Below, one piece after another: positions 17,275-27,024 of a stretch of 64,000 nt of DNA. Source of the stretch: Thermaurantimonas sp046299575 (GTDB lineage: Bacteria; Bacteroidota; Bacteroidia; Flavobacteriales; Schleiferiaceae). The DNA lies in NCBI RefSeq assembly GCF_046299575.1, contig NZ_JBKBHX010000006.1:62001-126000 (forward strand). Reading direction: 5' to 3'. The position numbers and the translations under genes are program-made. The first letter of the stretch is position 1; the number at the start of each line of letters is the position of its first letter. Under the pieces are notes generated by a model. That model searched no databases. It was not told the DNA's origin and saw only the letters and a program-made list of their open reading frames with translations.

Positions 17275-19151
17275 TGAACCCAATGCCTTTTGTACCACTT
17301 TTGGAAGACAAATAAGACCCATAATTTAAAACTATGGTTCTCTTGGTTATTCATGTGTTCTTCCAGTAATTTATCAATGTAATTTGCTTGAAAAATCCCT
17401 TGGGTTTGAATAAAATCTTTATCTAATAACTCGAGTAGTTCTTGTTTCAATTCATTTTTAAACCATATATTAAGAGGAAGCCCAAATCCTTTTTTACTAA
17501 AAGACAAAGTTTCCTTCGGCAGAAGGTCTGCAAAGGTATCTTTAAGTATTTTTTTCTTTTCTTTTCCCTCAATTTTGAAATTGGAAGGCAATCGAAAGGA
17601 AAAGTCTACAATTTTTGAATCCAAAAATGGCACACGGGCTTCTAAGGAACTGAACATACACATGCGATCCACTTTGGTCAACATATCCCCTTCTAACACT
17701 AATTTTACATCGCTGTAAAACGTTCTATCCAATTCATTTAAATTTGGAAATTCATTGAAAAAAAAGCCTATTTCATTGTCAGTTGACTGATAGTATTCAT
17801 TTTTTATCAGAAGCTGTTTTTCATTGGTTGAAAAACCTAAAGACGAAAGCTGAATATATCTTTGGTTTGGTGTTAAAGATGCAGATTTTATTACTTTCTT
17901 AACCTTTCTAAGAGTATGATTAGTAATAGTAGTGTGAGGAATCAAGTTTATCCATTTTTTTATTAATTTTTGAAAAAATGAAGGAACTTTATTCCATTGA
18001 GCAGCATAATAGCTACCTAAATATTTTTCATATCCACCAAACAATTCATCCGCGCAGTCACCTGTTAGCACCACTGTTACTCTTTCCCTTGCTTTTTTGG
18101 CAACCATGAGCGAAGGTATAGCTGAAGAATCACCGAAAGGCTCATCAAAATAGGCCAAGGCATCATCCACTATTTCCAATAAGTCTTTGTGACTTAAAAA
18201 ATATAATGTATGATCTGATTTTATATGTTTAGCTACTAAAGCAGATCGTCTGCTTTCATCATAAGCTTTTTCTTTGAAACCTATAGAAAAAGTTTTAATT
18301 GGCTCAGAAGAAACCTTCGCCATAATGGCAGATACAATGCTGGAGTCAATTCCCCCACTTAAAAATGAACCTAATGGTACATCCGAAACCATTCGCTCCT
18401 CCACCGATTCAAATAAAAGGCGACGTAGCATTTCCTTAGCAGCCTTATAATCAGTAATTAAATAATGCTGATTGTTCTCAACGATACTTTTTAAATCATA
18501 ATACACTTTAATTTCAAAATTGCCCTTTTCGTCAACTTCAATATAGTGACCGGGCTTTAACTTATAAACATCCTCAAAAATGGTAAAGGGAGCCGGGATA
18601 TAAGTCAAACTGAAAAAAAGATTTAGTCCTTTTATTGAAATCTTCTTTTTGTCTATAAATTCATCTAATGCTTTTAATTCTGAAGAAAACAAAAAACTGT
18701 CCTCACATTTCGTATAATACAAAGGTTTTTCGCCATATCTGTCCCTTGCAATAAAAAGCCTTTTTAAGCGTTTATCCCAAAGTGCAATGGCAAACATTCC
18801 TTCCAATAAATTCAGACAGGATTCCCAACCATATTTTTGATAACATTTTATGATAACTTCTGTGTCACTATGAGTTTGGAATGAATACCCACTTTGTTCA
18901 AGTCTGGTTTTTATTTTTTTGAAATTATAGATTTCTCCATTAAATACTATAACAACAGTTTTATCATCAGAAAACATTGGTTGTGCACCGGATTTAAGAT
19001 CAATAATCGACAACCTTCTATGCCCTAATCCTACTGGTGCATCATAATAGTATCCACAATCATCCGGACCTCTTGAGTAAAGTATATCTGTATGGGATTT
19101 TAATACTTTTAAATCAAAATTGTTACTAATAAAACCAAATATTCCACACAT
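17271..19151 (-). CDS. asnB: Asparagine synthase (glutamine-hydrolysing), copy 1
   Basis: An amidotransferase of 626 residues. An N-terminal class II glutaminase domain (1-200) starts MCGIFGF with the Cys2 nucleophile; a C-terminal synthase domain carries the PPi loop SGGIDSS near residue 260. The reading could extend one codon to a TTG at 19154, but the ATG at 19151 puts Cys at position 2 as catalysis requires. It overlaps its upstream neighbour as TGATG. In polysaccharide loci such enzymes are thought to amidate sugar uronic acids (as WbpS does) rather than make asparagine. Confidence 0.9.
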   Translation of the reverse strand: MCGIFGFISNNFDLKVLKSHTDILYSRGPDDCGYYYDAPVGLGHRRLSIIDLKSGAQPMFSDDKTVVIVFNGEIYNFKKIKTRLEQSGYSFQTHSDTEVIIKCYQKYGWESCLNLLEGMFAIALWDKRLKRLFIARDRYGEKPLYYTKCEDSFLFSSELKALDEFIDKKKISIKGLNLFFSLTYIPAPFTIFEDVYKLKPGHYIEVDEKGNFEIKVYYDLKSIVENNQHYLITDYKAAKEMLRRLLFESVEERMVSDVPLGSFLSGGIDSSIVSAIMAKVSSEPIKTFSIGFKEKAYDESRRSALVAKHIKSDHTLYFLSHKDLLEIVDDALAYFDEPFGDSSAIPSLMVAKKARERVTVVLTGDCADELFGGYEKYLGSYYAAQWNKVPSFFQKLIKKWINLIPHTTITNHTLRKVKKVIKSASLTPNQRYIQLSSLGFSTNEKQLLIKNEYYQSTDNEIGFFFNEFPNLNELDRTFYSDVKLVLEGDMLTKVDRMCMFSSLEARVPFLDSKIVDFSFRLPSNFKIEGKEKKKILKDTFADLLPKETLSFSKKGFGLPLNIWFKNELKQELLELLDKDFIQTQGIFQANYIDKLLEEHMNNQENHSFKLWVLFVFQKWYKRHWVH

Positions 19152-20215
19152 CAATTAATTGTCCTAAATATTTTTGTAATGGACAACAAAATAAAACTTT
19201 GTTTAAATCTGGCCGCGATAAAAAAAATCTTCCATTTAAATGGTAGGAATTTGAACTGAAATTTTTTTAGGTTTTCCCGAAAAAGATCATCGTTTAAAAT
19301 TAAAGTTAAATCAGAAAGTTTTTGTTTACATTTAACTGTGTAATTTTTACTTGAAATAGCAAGACAATTGTTGATTAATGATAAGACTAAACGATTGGAT
19401 AATGCAATTTTATAAGAATTTTCAAAATTGTTTTTAATAATAAAATCATCAATAGTATGGTATAAGTTTTTAAATCGATAAAAAAGTGTATTTTTATGAT
19501 GTTTTGTGAGCGAGCTTTCATTTGTCATTCGATAATGATTCAAAAATTGATTGATGTAAATAATTTTATTTGAAAAATGAAAAGCTTGAATATTAAAGAA
19601 TACGTCCTCACTTCCAACCAAATGAGTATCTAAAAATTTAATATTATTTTGTTTTATTAAATCAGATTTGTATAATTTACCCCATGCAGATATAAACGAA
19701 TCTGTCTTTGTAGGGAACCTCAATTCTTCATTCAATAAACCTACTGTGCGTCTTCTGATATTGTACAATTTATCATTTGCAAAAATTTCAATATCATTAT
19801 CGGTAGGAAAGACTTTGTATTTTATATTATTTCTATAAAACTCCTTAATAAATGACCAAAAAACTATATCAGCAGAATACTTTGAGATGATCTCGTGAGC
19901 TACTTCCAAAGTATTTAGTTCCAACCAGTCATCAGAATCTAAAAAAGTAATGTATTTGCCATTTGATTTGATGATTCCGAAATTTCTGGCACTTGAAAGT
20001 CCGCCGTTTTCTTTGTGATATACAGTTATACGATTATCTATCCTTTTATAATTTTCACAAATTTCACCGGATGAATCAATTGATCCGTCATTTACTAAAA
20101 TAATCTCAATATTTTTGTAAGTTTGATTAATGCAAGATACTATACATTTATCTACAAATTTTTCTACATTATAAACAGGTATAATTATTGAAATTAAGTC
20201 TTTCAAATTAGTCAA
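19151..20215 (-). CDS. Glycosyltransferase family 2
   Basis: A 354-residue GT-A glycosyltransferase. The catalytic domain fills residues 8-230: LISIIIPVYNVEKFVDKC at the start, NDGSIDSS near 41, NGGLSSARNFG near 74, and the metal-binding DSDDW near 96. The C-terminal 120 residues are basic and hydrophobic and may touch the membrane. The start is TTG at 20215 (another TTG lies three codons in); no ATG is available. The start overlaps the damaged methyltransferase by 8 bases. Sugar specificity unknown. Confidence 0.88.
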   Translation of the reverse strand: MTNLKDLISIIIPVYNVEKFVDKCIVSCINQTYKNIEIILVNDGSIDSSGEICENYKRIDNRITVYHKENGGLSSARNFGIIKSNGKYITFLDSDDWLELNTLEVAHEIISKYSADIVFWSFIKEFYRNNIKYKVFPTDNDIEIFANDKLYNIRRRTVGLLNEELRFPTKTDSFISAWGKLYKSDLIKQNNIKFLDTHLVGSEDVFFNIQAFHFSNKIIYINQFLNHYRMTNESSLTKHHKNTLFYRFKNLYHTIDDFIIKNNFENSYKIALSNRLVLSLINNCLAISSKNYTVKCKQKLSDLTLILNDDLFRENLKKFQFKFLPFKWKIFFIAARFKQSFILLSITKIFRTIN

Positions 20216-20915
20216 TAAGTTTAAATCTATATAATATCGATTTCAATAATATTTTTAAATGTCTTTTAATTGAATTTTTATCTCTGTAATCTAAAGATAC
20301 CTTTAATAATTCTGGATGAACAATATCAATGATACATTCATCTTGATATAATTTATTAATTTCATTTTTTTTAAAAACCAATAGATTTTGTCTGTACCAC
20401 CAATAAATGTTTTCATTATACCAAATTTTTGGTCGAATTATATCATAGCAAGTATAATTATTTTCTTTAAACAAACGAGTCCAATACGATAATGGCTTTT
20501 CGTTAATGTGATTAAGTCCACCCTGATATGGAATTGCAGCTGAAAAAATTATTGTATCACTTAGTTTACATAAATCATTTATAAATGACGGTGCTCTCTT
20601 TTCGGATAAGTGTTCAGCTACTTCTAGGGAAATCGCCAGATCAAATTTACGATCTATTTTAATTTCTTCTTCTAATTCCCATTCAAGAAATTGTGATTCA
20701 TCAATATTTTTAAATAATAATTCTTTATTGCACCATTTACCATCAATTCCAAGCAGATCGTTTATTCCATTCTCTTAAAAAGCTCTTAAAAATGTACCCA
20801 AACCACAGCCAACATCTATAACTGAACGAAAATTATCAATTTCCAAAAAAACAGGAACAAGTTCTCTTGGTGAAGTCATATTATGTATTTCTTTTGTATG
20901 CTTATATTTAACCAT
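20208..20915 (-). pseudogene. SAM-dependent methyltransferase interrupted by an in-frame TAA
   Basis: From the ATG at 20915 the frame encodes a class I methyltransferase of 235 residues: SVIDVGCGLGTFLRAF (SAM-binding loop, residues 31-46), then a TAA at 20775-20777 (codon 47), then ENGINDLLGIDG, FDLAISLEVAEHLSEKRA and a normal C-terminus in the same frame. One base change (for example AAA or TTA to TAA) would restore it. No frame shift is needed. The upstream piece of 46 residues and any downstream restart could not form an active enzyme. It sits between two glycosyltransferases with a 3-base gap upstream. Either a recent null mutation or a base-call error. Confidence 0.85.
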
Positions 20916-20918
20916 GTT

Positions 20919-21980
20919 TCAGGAATTTAAAAATTGAAGCAATTTTTTTTTATACAATTCTCCGTTATGCGTTTCAATGATTTTTTTCGCATTATTCCCT
21001 AAATAATTTCTCAACTTTTCATTTTCAATTAAATAGTCAAGTACTTCAGCCAATTTTTTATAATTTTCTCTTTCAACTAAAATTCCATTATAACCGTCAA
21101 CAATAATATCTCTTGGACCAGCTATAAAATCAAAAGACACACAACAACAACCTGCTGACATAGCTTCTAACAACGCATTTGGAAAACCTTCTGAGCGCGA
21201 TGGAATTACAAAAATTCCAGCCTTAGCATAAAGTAAGTCAATATCAGTAATTTTTCCTAAAAATTTTATCCTGTGATTAATACCTAAATTTAAAGCAAGT
21301 GCCTTAAGGTTAGATGTGTTTCCATCCCCACCGGCTAAATGCAACATCCAATCCTGATTTTTTAAATGAAATAAGGCTTTTAAAAGCAGATCAAAGCCTT
21401 TCAAATGATCATTTAATCTTCCTACAGCTAATAAAATTTTTTCTCTTTGAATATCTGGATACAATTTAACTTCTCTAACAATGTTTGGAATTACATCAAC
21501 TATGGAATTCCTATAATATTTTTTTTGAAATTCGGCAGCAATGCTGGTTTGAGCAATCACACCCTTAGGCGGATTTAAGGAATATGCAATTCGATTGATC
21601 CAATTGAAAGGAAATTGCCATTTATAAAGAGGACTGGATCTTTCAGATAAATAATATGAATAATGAGTACCTAATAGAGAAATTGCAAGAAATGCACCAT
21701 AAATTTTCCCAAAAATTAGAATATAGTTCGGATTTATTTTTTTTATATTATTCCTTAAGTAGAGGATTGTTTTAATGAATGATAAATTGTATTCATTAAA
21801 TCCTTGCGGTTCAATAATTTTAACATTTGGATTCGGTTTGAAAAAATGTAATTTATTAAATAATGAAATATAATAAACGTCAAAATTTAATTCAGAAAGA
21901 GCGTTTGCAGTATTTACAGATGCTCTTTCCACTCCACCCATTTGTAAACATGTGGTGATTAAAACAAATTTCTTTTTCAA
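20919..21980 (-). CDS. Glycosyltransferase family 4
   Basis: A 353-residue GT-B retaining glycosyltransferase. Marks: GGVERASVNTANAL near residue 15, LLAVGRLNDHLKGFD near 187, and the complete E-x7-E motif in EGFPNALLEAMSAG near 273, followed by GPRDII and GYNGILV. The start codon is TTG and overlaps the stop of the upstream GT-D gene as TTGA, implying translational coupling. Resembles CapM/EpsD-type enzymes; exact linkage unknown. Confidence 0.9.
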   Translation of the reverse strand: MKKKFVLITTCLQMGGVERASVNTANALSELNFDVYYISLFNKLHFFKPNPNVKIIEPQGFNEYNLSFIKTILYLRNNIKKINPNYILIFGKIYGAFLAISLLGTHYSYYLSERSSPLYKWQFPFNWINRIAYSLNPPKGVIAQTSIAAEFQKKYYRNSIVDVIPNIVREVKLYPDIQREKILLAVGRLNDHLKGFDLLLKALFHLKNQDWMLHLAGGDGNTSNLKALALNLGINHRIKFLGKITDIDLLYAKAGIFVIPSRSEGFPNALLEAMSAGCCCVSFDFIAGPRDIIVDGYNGILVERENYKKLAEVLDYLIENEKLRNYLGNNAKKIIETHNGELYKKKLLQFLNS

Positions 21981-22879
21981 ATAAATTTATAAATAATTTG
22001 TTGAAAATACTTTTCATCCTTTATATCAGCAACTTCCCTACCTCCCTTAACTTCACTTACATATTTACCTTCTATTTTTATCTTTTTTTTTGTTCCCATT
22101 CTGAACCATTCATATTCTAAATCTATATTACCAATATCGATCGCCTGAAAACCCAATTTATGCAATTCATATGCTAATGCTGTAGCAGTAGGTCCCAATG
22201 CAATTAAAATTAAAAAATTTCGATCAAAACTCTTTATAAAATTTATGTACTGATCAAATTTTTCAAAGGCATTCTCATTTGGAGCCAAAATTCTTTTTAA
22301 ACTTTTAACATTATCAAATAAGTCATTCCCTATGCCAAGCCTACTTTTTTCACCTTCAATCAAAAGTACATCTCTATTATCCCAAATCTTTTTAATTAGT
22401 TCAAAAAACTCTGCGACTCCCTCTTGATTTACCCTTCCGAAGTATGGTCTTGTAATACTGGCATTGTAATATTTTTTTTCAGGATTTATTCTTTTCTTTA
22501 GTTTTGGCCAGGTCATTGCAAAATGTGCTCTCCACATCAAGGAATGCGAAAAATCTAAATTATCCAAGGATTCATATCCTATCGGAAGTCCTACTAATAG
22601 ATTTTCCGTCTCGTTTTTTAAAATCTCTAAATAGATATCCGCTAATCTTGGGTCATATTTTTGAAAAGGATAGCTTGCTTTAAATAAAAGTATAGATAAT
22701 TCTCCGTCTCCAAACCTACTTATTGATGCCTTATTTGAAATTATATATTCTACTGTCTCGTAGATATTTGCTACTTTTGGTTTACCGTAGAAATAAACAA
22801 TTGGATAATAAGCTAAACCAAGGATATGTTTTATAATTTTTCTTGGCAATTTTAAGTAAATATTGCGTCTAAGATCCAT
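21977..22879 (-). CDS. GT-D fold glycosyltransferase (SP_1767/DUF1792 family)
   Basis: A 300-residue protein with the motifs of the DUF1792 family: SRFGDGELSIL near residue 55 (metal/nucleotide-binding Asp-Gly-Glu), LIALGPTATALAYEL near 225, and GFQAIDIGNIDLEYEWF near 244. The characterised member is a streptococcal glucosyltransferase acting on serine-rich adhesin glycans, the founder of the GT-D fold; homologues occur in polysaccharide loci. The N-terminal 25 residues are basic/hydrophobic. It follows a methyltransferase by one base and is coupled to the downstream GT4. Donor sugar not known. Confidence 0.85.
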   Translation of the reverse strand: MDLRRNIYLKLPRKIIKHILGLAYYPIVYFYGKPKVANIYETVEYIISNKASISRFGDGELSILLFKASYPFQKYDPRLADIYLEILKNETENLLVGLPIGYESLDNLDFSHSLMWRAHFAMTWPKLKKRINPEKKYYNASITRPYFGRVNQEGVAEFFELIKKIWDNRDVLLIEGEKSRLGIGNDLFDNVKSLKRILAPNENAFEKFDQYINFIKSFDRNFLILIALGPTATALAYELHKLGFQAIDIGNIDLEYEWFRMGTKKKIKIEGKYVSEVKGGREVADIKDEKYFQQIIYKFI

Positions 22880-22880
22880 C

Positions 22881-23837
22881 TTATTTTTTCTTAGATATTA
22901 AATATAAATTTTCTCCAAGTCCTATTGAATCAATAAAAATGAATAAAGGATAAAATAATATAAAAACAAATTTCGATAATCTGAATAATAGAGTAAGAAC
23001 AATATATTTTTTCGAATTTAATACCTTAACTTCACTTTTTGCTTCTATTTTTTGCTTAACATTAATCTTTTTGTCTATGAAATCCTTTAATTTTAATTTT
23101 GAAAATATTCCATTTAAAATGTTGTATGGGGTTAAACCATCCATACTTGTAGTATATGATTTGATTGGAATTATAGATTTCGGCAAAATACTTTCCAAAG
23201 TTTTCTTTGAAAAGAAATTCAAATGTCCCGGAGGACAGAATACAGGATAATCTTTCCCAAGTAATTTAACCCCTAAACTTTTCACATTTGGTGTTTCGAT
23301 AAACAACCAACCATTTTTTGCTAAATACTTACTTGCTCGCTCAATAAATTCTCTCGGTTTTACCACATGTTCTATAACATGGTGTATGATAATTACATCA
23401 AAATATTCTTTAAATTCTTCCTCTGGAGGAAACTCGTCGGCATACATTTCAATGTTATACCATTCTCTAGCTAATTTACAAGCATCATTTGACAATTCAG
23501 ACCCTACCACTTCATAACCTCTGTTTTTCAAACCAAACAATTGATAACCTGTTGAAGCACCAATTTCTAGTATTTTTCTACAACTAGGATGGTAAGTTCT
23601 AATTTTTTTAAATAATGGTTCTGAAAACTTTTCTGCTTCTTTCTGACTATGTTTGAAAAATCTTATACTAGAAATGCTATTGTAAAAATCAGAAAGTTCT
23701 TGAAATGTGGGTCTTGGTGAAGCAAAGTAAAAATCACATTCGAGGCAATTTACAAGGAAATAGTTATTTCTTAATGTTTTTCTGAGGTTTTTTACATTAT
23801 TTCTTTTACAAATGGGGCACAAAATTGATTCATTCAT
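22881..23837 (-). CDS. Class I methyltransferase with Zn-ribbon and C-terminal membrane segment
   Basis: A 318-residue protein. The N-terminus has two Cys pairs (CPIC at 7-10 and CLEC near 36-39), a probable zinc ribbon. The SAM-binding motif ILEIGASTGYQLFG is near residue 88 and VIIHHVIEHVVKPREF near 150. A hydrophobic helix near the C-terminus (about 283-305) may anchor it. Such proteins methylate sugars, nucleotide sugars or glycan ends. A 177-base A+T-rich gap precedes it (23838-24014), with no visible gene. Confidence 0.86.
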   Translation of the reverse strand: MNESILCPICKRNNVKNLRKTLRNNYFLVNCLECDFYFASPRPTFQELSDFYNSISSIRFFKHSQKEAEKFSEPLFKKIRTYHPSCRKILEIGASTGYQLFGLKNRGYEVVGSELSNDACKLAREWYNIEMYADEFPPEEEFKEYFDVIIIHHVIEHVVKPREFIERASKYLAKNGWLFIETPNVKSLGVKLLGKDYPVFCPPGHLNFFSKKTLESILPKSIIPIKSYTTSMDGLTPYNILNGIFSKLKLKDFIDKKINVKQKIEAKSEVKVLNSKKYIVLTLLFRLSKFVFILFYPLFIFIDSIGLGENLYLISKKK

Positions 23838-24014
23838 AAATTAGATTATAATATTAGATTAACTTATAAAATCATCTGGATTAATTCAAATATCGTGATA
23901 AGTAAAAATTTTTAAATAAAACTAAATAAATAATTATATTAACCATTATAAATTTGATATTTATATATATTAAATAAATAATAGTTTTTGATAAAATAAA
24001 GATATAAAAAAGGT

Positions 24015-25907
24015 TTAATTAGAATTTTTACTAATCCATGTGTTGTACCACAACATAAAAACCAAAAGTCTCCAAATCACATATGGATATCTTAATTGAT
24101 TATTTCTGAATAATCGTAAAAGATAATAAATATAATCTGGATCAAAAATGTTTTGTTTTTTTATAAAATAGGGATTTAAAAGCTCATCAATAAGATGCGT
24201 AAGATCCTCCCTCAGCCACTTAAATATTGGCAAATCAAAACCAACTTTTGGTCTATCCATCATATCTTTAGGAAGATATTTATAAACTATCTCCCTTAAG
24301 GGTCTTTTACTTTCGCTTCCATTATGCTTGTATTCATAAGGTAGAGAAGCTGCAAAAGCCATTAATTTATGGTCTAAAAGGGGTTCTCTGCCTTCCAGGG
24401 AATTGGCCATTGTTGCCCTATCTACCTTAACTAAAAGCATATTTTGTAAAACATCTTCTACGCCATATATGTATAAAGCATCTAAAGGATCTATCAATTC
24501 AGTATATGTAAAAGTAGGAAATTCAATCATTGAAGGGATTTTAATTAAATTATTGCTTATTTCAAAAGGAAGGCTATTTTGATAAACGTACATTTGATAT
24601 AGTCTTTCGTTTTCCGGTGCCAGCAACATGGAACCAAGACCTGCTAATTTTTTGTTTAAATGATTATTCCTTCCTTTAAAAAAAGTTGAAGATGTTTTCG
24701 CAAAAGTTCCTACAATAGATTTAAACGGTATTTTTTCGACATTATGAATGTATTCCGGTGATGTTTTGAATCCCAAATACCCTGCAAATGATTCATCTCC
24801 CCCATCTGCTGACAATGCAACCTTTACTTCTTTCGCGGTCAATTTACTTACCAACATAGTTGGAATACATGAAATATCAGCGATCGGATCGTCATAATAT
24901 TTCGGCAATTCAGGAATTAATTCTATGGCGTCTTTTTGTCGACAATCGTAGCTATAATGATCTGTTCCTAAATATTTTGCTATTTTTTCAGCATCCTTTG
25001 ACTCATCTATTCCATCTGAGAAACCAATGGTAAATGTTTTTAGCTTTTGAGTTCTATCCTTTTGAAGTATAGTTGTAACCAATGTACTGTCAAAACCACC
25101 ACTTAAAAATATTCCCACCGGTACGTCAGATACCATTCTTAATTCACAAGATTCTTTTATAAGTCTCTCTGCTTCATCAACCGCTTCAAAAAATGAACCT
25201 CTGAATTTTTCTTTTTCAAAAAATTCACTATAAGACCAATACGTTTTAGTCTGAATTTCGAAGCTTTTTAAATCCAGTATTGTCCAGGCTCCGGCTTTAG
25301 CTTTGTATACATTTTTTACTAGGGTTTTATTATTAGTGACATAACCATAATTGATAAACGTCTTTAAGCTATTAAAATCAATTTCTGTTCTAAAAGTTTT
25401 TGTATAATAAAAAACCTTCAACTCTGACCCGAACAAAAATTGTTCTTCATCTTTAAACCAATACAATGGCTTTACTCCAACTCTATCTCTACAAAGCAGC
25501 AGTTCTGAATCTTTAAAGTTATAAATAGCAAAGGCCCACATTCCCGTGAACTTGCTAACGCATTCCAAGCCCCATTCCTGAAAACTTTTAAGAACAACCT
25601 CAGTATCTGAGTTGGAAGTAAAGGAGTATCCTTTTGTGAGAAGTTCGGATTTTATGGTTTTGTAATTATAAATTTCGCCATTAAAAACGATAGTATAATC
25701 ATTGTCAGTCATTGGCTGGTTACCTGATTCAGATAAGTCCAGGACGGCCAATCGTACATGTCCAAGACCTATACTGCCTAAGGAAGTCTTTCTAAAAAAA
25801 TATCCGGAACTATCAGGTCCTCTATGCTTTAAATTTTTATTGTAAATAAAAAGCTGATCTATGTCTAAAAGACTTTTTTTATGAAAAAAACCACTAATAC
25901 CGCACAC
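24015..25907 (-). CDS. asnB: Asparagine synthase (glutamine-hydrolysing), copy 2
   Basis: A 630-residue amidotransferase with Cys2 in MCGISGFF, the glutaminase motifs HRGPDSSGY and VFNGEIYNY, and the synthase PPi loop SGGFDST near residue 265. The start codon is GTG, one base after the stop of the upstream deacetylase-like gene. Next to two NodB-like proteins it may amidate or modify the same sugar; the substrate is inferred only. It differs clearly in sequence from the other three copies in the window, so these are independent acquisitions or old paralogues, not recent duplications. Confidence 0.9.
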   Translation of the reverse strand: MCGISGFFHKKSLLDIDQLFIYNKNLKHRGPDSSGYFFRKTSLGSIGLGHVRLAVLDLSESGNQPMTDNDYTIVFNGEIYNYKTIKSELLTKGYSFTSNSDTEVVLKSFQEWGLECVSKFTGMWAFAIYNFKDSELLLCRDRVGVKPLYWFKDEEQFLFGSELKVFYYTKTFRTEIDFNSLKTFINYGYVTNNKTLVKNVYKAKAGAWTILDLKSFEIQTKTYWSYSEFFEKEKFRGSFFEAVDEAERLIKESCELRMVSDVPVGIFLSGGFDSTLVTTILQKDRTQKLKTFTIGFSDGIDESKDAEKIAKYLGTDHYSYDCRQKDAIELIPELPKYYDDPIADISCIPTMLVSKLTAKEVKVALSADGGDESFAGYLGFKTSPEYIHNVEKIPFKSIVGTFAKTSSTFFKGRNNHLNKKLAGLGSMLLAPENERLYQMYVYQNSLPFEISNNLIKIPSMIEFPTFTYTELIDPLDALYIYGVEDVLQNMLLVKVDRATMANSLEGREPLLDHKLMAFAASLPYEYKHNGSESKRPLREIVYKYLPKDMMDRPKVGFDLPIFKWLREDLTHLIDELLNPYFIKKQNIFDPDYIYYLLRLFRNNQLRYPYVIWRLLVFMLWYNTWISKNSN

Positions 25908-25908
25908 T

Positions 25909-27024
25909 TCAGGATTTTATATGATTTAGTAATTCATTTGAACTTAAAAATTCAACATCCGGGAAATGTTTAATAATTTTCTCAATAAGTTTTATAAACA
26001 GCTCATAATTTAAATCTCTTTGATATGGACTCAAGCCACCAACGAAATTAATGCGATGCATTCCGATAATTACGGGCACATTAAATGCAAAAGCTAAATG
26101 TATCTTTTTAAATGTTTTGTTCACCCAATCTATTTTGCTTGAATATGAGGGTTCAAAAAAGGCATTCCTGACTAAATATACAATTCCTGAATTTGAATTA
26201 ACCATTCCAGTATATCTGAAAATTCTCTTGTATTGATCTCTTTCGTGAGAAATTTGATACATAGATGTTTGAATTGCTGATACACCTAATTGGTTTATAA
26301 AAGGTTCAAGATCCGCATTCCAGGTATGTCTAGGCGCAACTAAAGTTGTGGATTTTCTATTAAAAATGGCTTCAAATAAGCTTAGTCCATCATTAATGCT
26401 TTCTATAACAAATTTTTTTTCATTGTTGTTTGAATATTCAAAAGCTGCCATCAAATTATTTCTACCAGTTAATGAATCATATTTATCTATGCCATAACAT
26501 CCTATTTCAAAGGCTCTTAAAAGTTTTTTATTGCCCCTTTTTAATTCTGACAGCCATAAAGAAACATTTATATGTTCTCTTCCATGGAATTGTGGAATTA
26601 AATAACCTTTTTTAATTAATTCACATATCTTTAACCACAAATAATTGTTTCCATCTCTATTAAAATATGTTGTTGTGAATTTTTCATAAATAAATTTTTC
26701 GAAATGATGTTTTTTGATATTTTCAAAATCAGGATTACTAACAATAAAATTAAAAGTTAATTTTATTTTCTTATCAAATTTTCTCTCTAAATTTTCTAAT
26801 ATATTCTGAAGAATTTCAATATCTTCTAACCTTTCCAATGTATCGTATTTTAAATGAGGGTTTGTCTCAACATCAATATCTATTTTTTTAAGTTCATTTC
26901 TTATTTTCAAATTTGGAATCCGCTCACTTCCCCAGTCATCTGATTCTATTACAATAACTTTGTTTTTTAGTTTACGAGATCTGTAAAGTAATTCAAAGTA
27001 TTTTAACTTATTAAATAAATTCAT
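25909..27024 (-). CDS. Polysaccharide deacetylase-like protein (divergent NodB superfamily), copy 2
   Basis: A 371-residue soluble protein. It has ESDDWGS near residue 27 (catalytic/metal Asp pair), QFHGREHINV near 147 (metal His pair), APRHTW near 232 and GMHRINF near 319. These match the metal-binding pattern of NodB-type carbohydrate esterases in a divergent form often annotated polysaccharide (de)acetylase or WbmS-like. It would remove N-acetyl or formyl groups from a sugar. It overlaps the upstream paralogue by 4 bases (ATGA) and precedes asparagine synthase copy 2 by one base. Confidence 0.75.
   Translation of the reverse strand: MNLFNKLKYFELLYRSRKLKNKVIVIESDDWGSERIPNLKIRNELKKIDIDVETNPHLKYDTLERLEDIEILQNILENLERKFDKKIKLTFNFIVSNPDFENIKKHHFEKFIYEKFTTTYFNRDGNNYLWLKICELIKKGYLIPQFHGREHINVSLWLSELKRGNKKLLRAFEIGCYGIDKYDSLTGRNNLMAAFEYSNNNEKKFVIESINDGLSLFEAIFNRKSTTLVAPRHTWNADLEPFINQLGVSAIQTSMYQISHERDQYKRIFRYTGMVNSNSGIVYLVRNAFFEPSYSSKIDWVNKTFKKIHLAFAFNVPVIIGMHRINFVGGLSPYQRDLNYELFIKLIEKIIKHFPDVEFLSSNELLNHIKS

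Noticed and set aside
20775..20777. Recoding (readthrough or special amino acid) at the internal stop
   Set aside because: The codon is TAA, which is neither the selenocysteine nor the pyrrolysine codon, and the site is not conserved as an active-site residue.
24015..25907. Asparagine synthase copies as recent duplicates
   Set aside because: The four copies differ strongly in sequence by eye, including around conserved motifs, so recent duplication or transposition is not supported.
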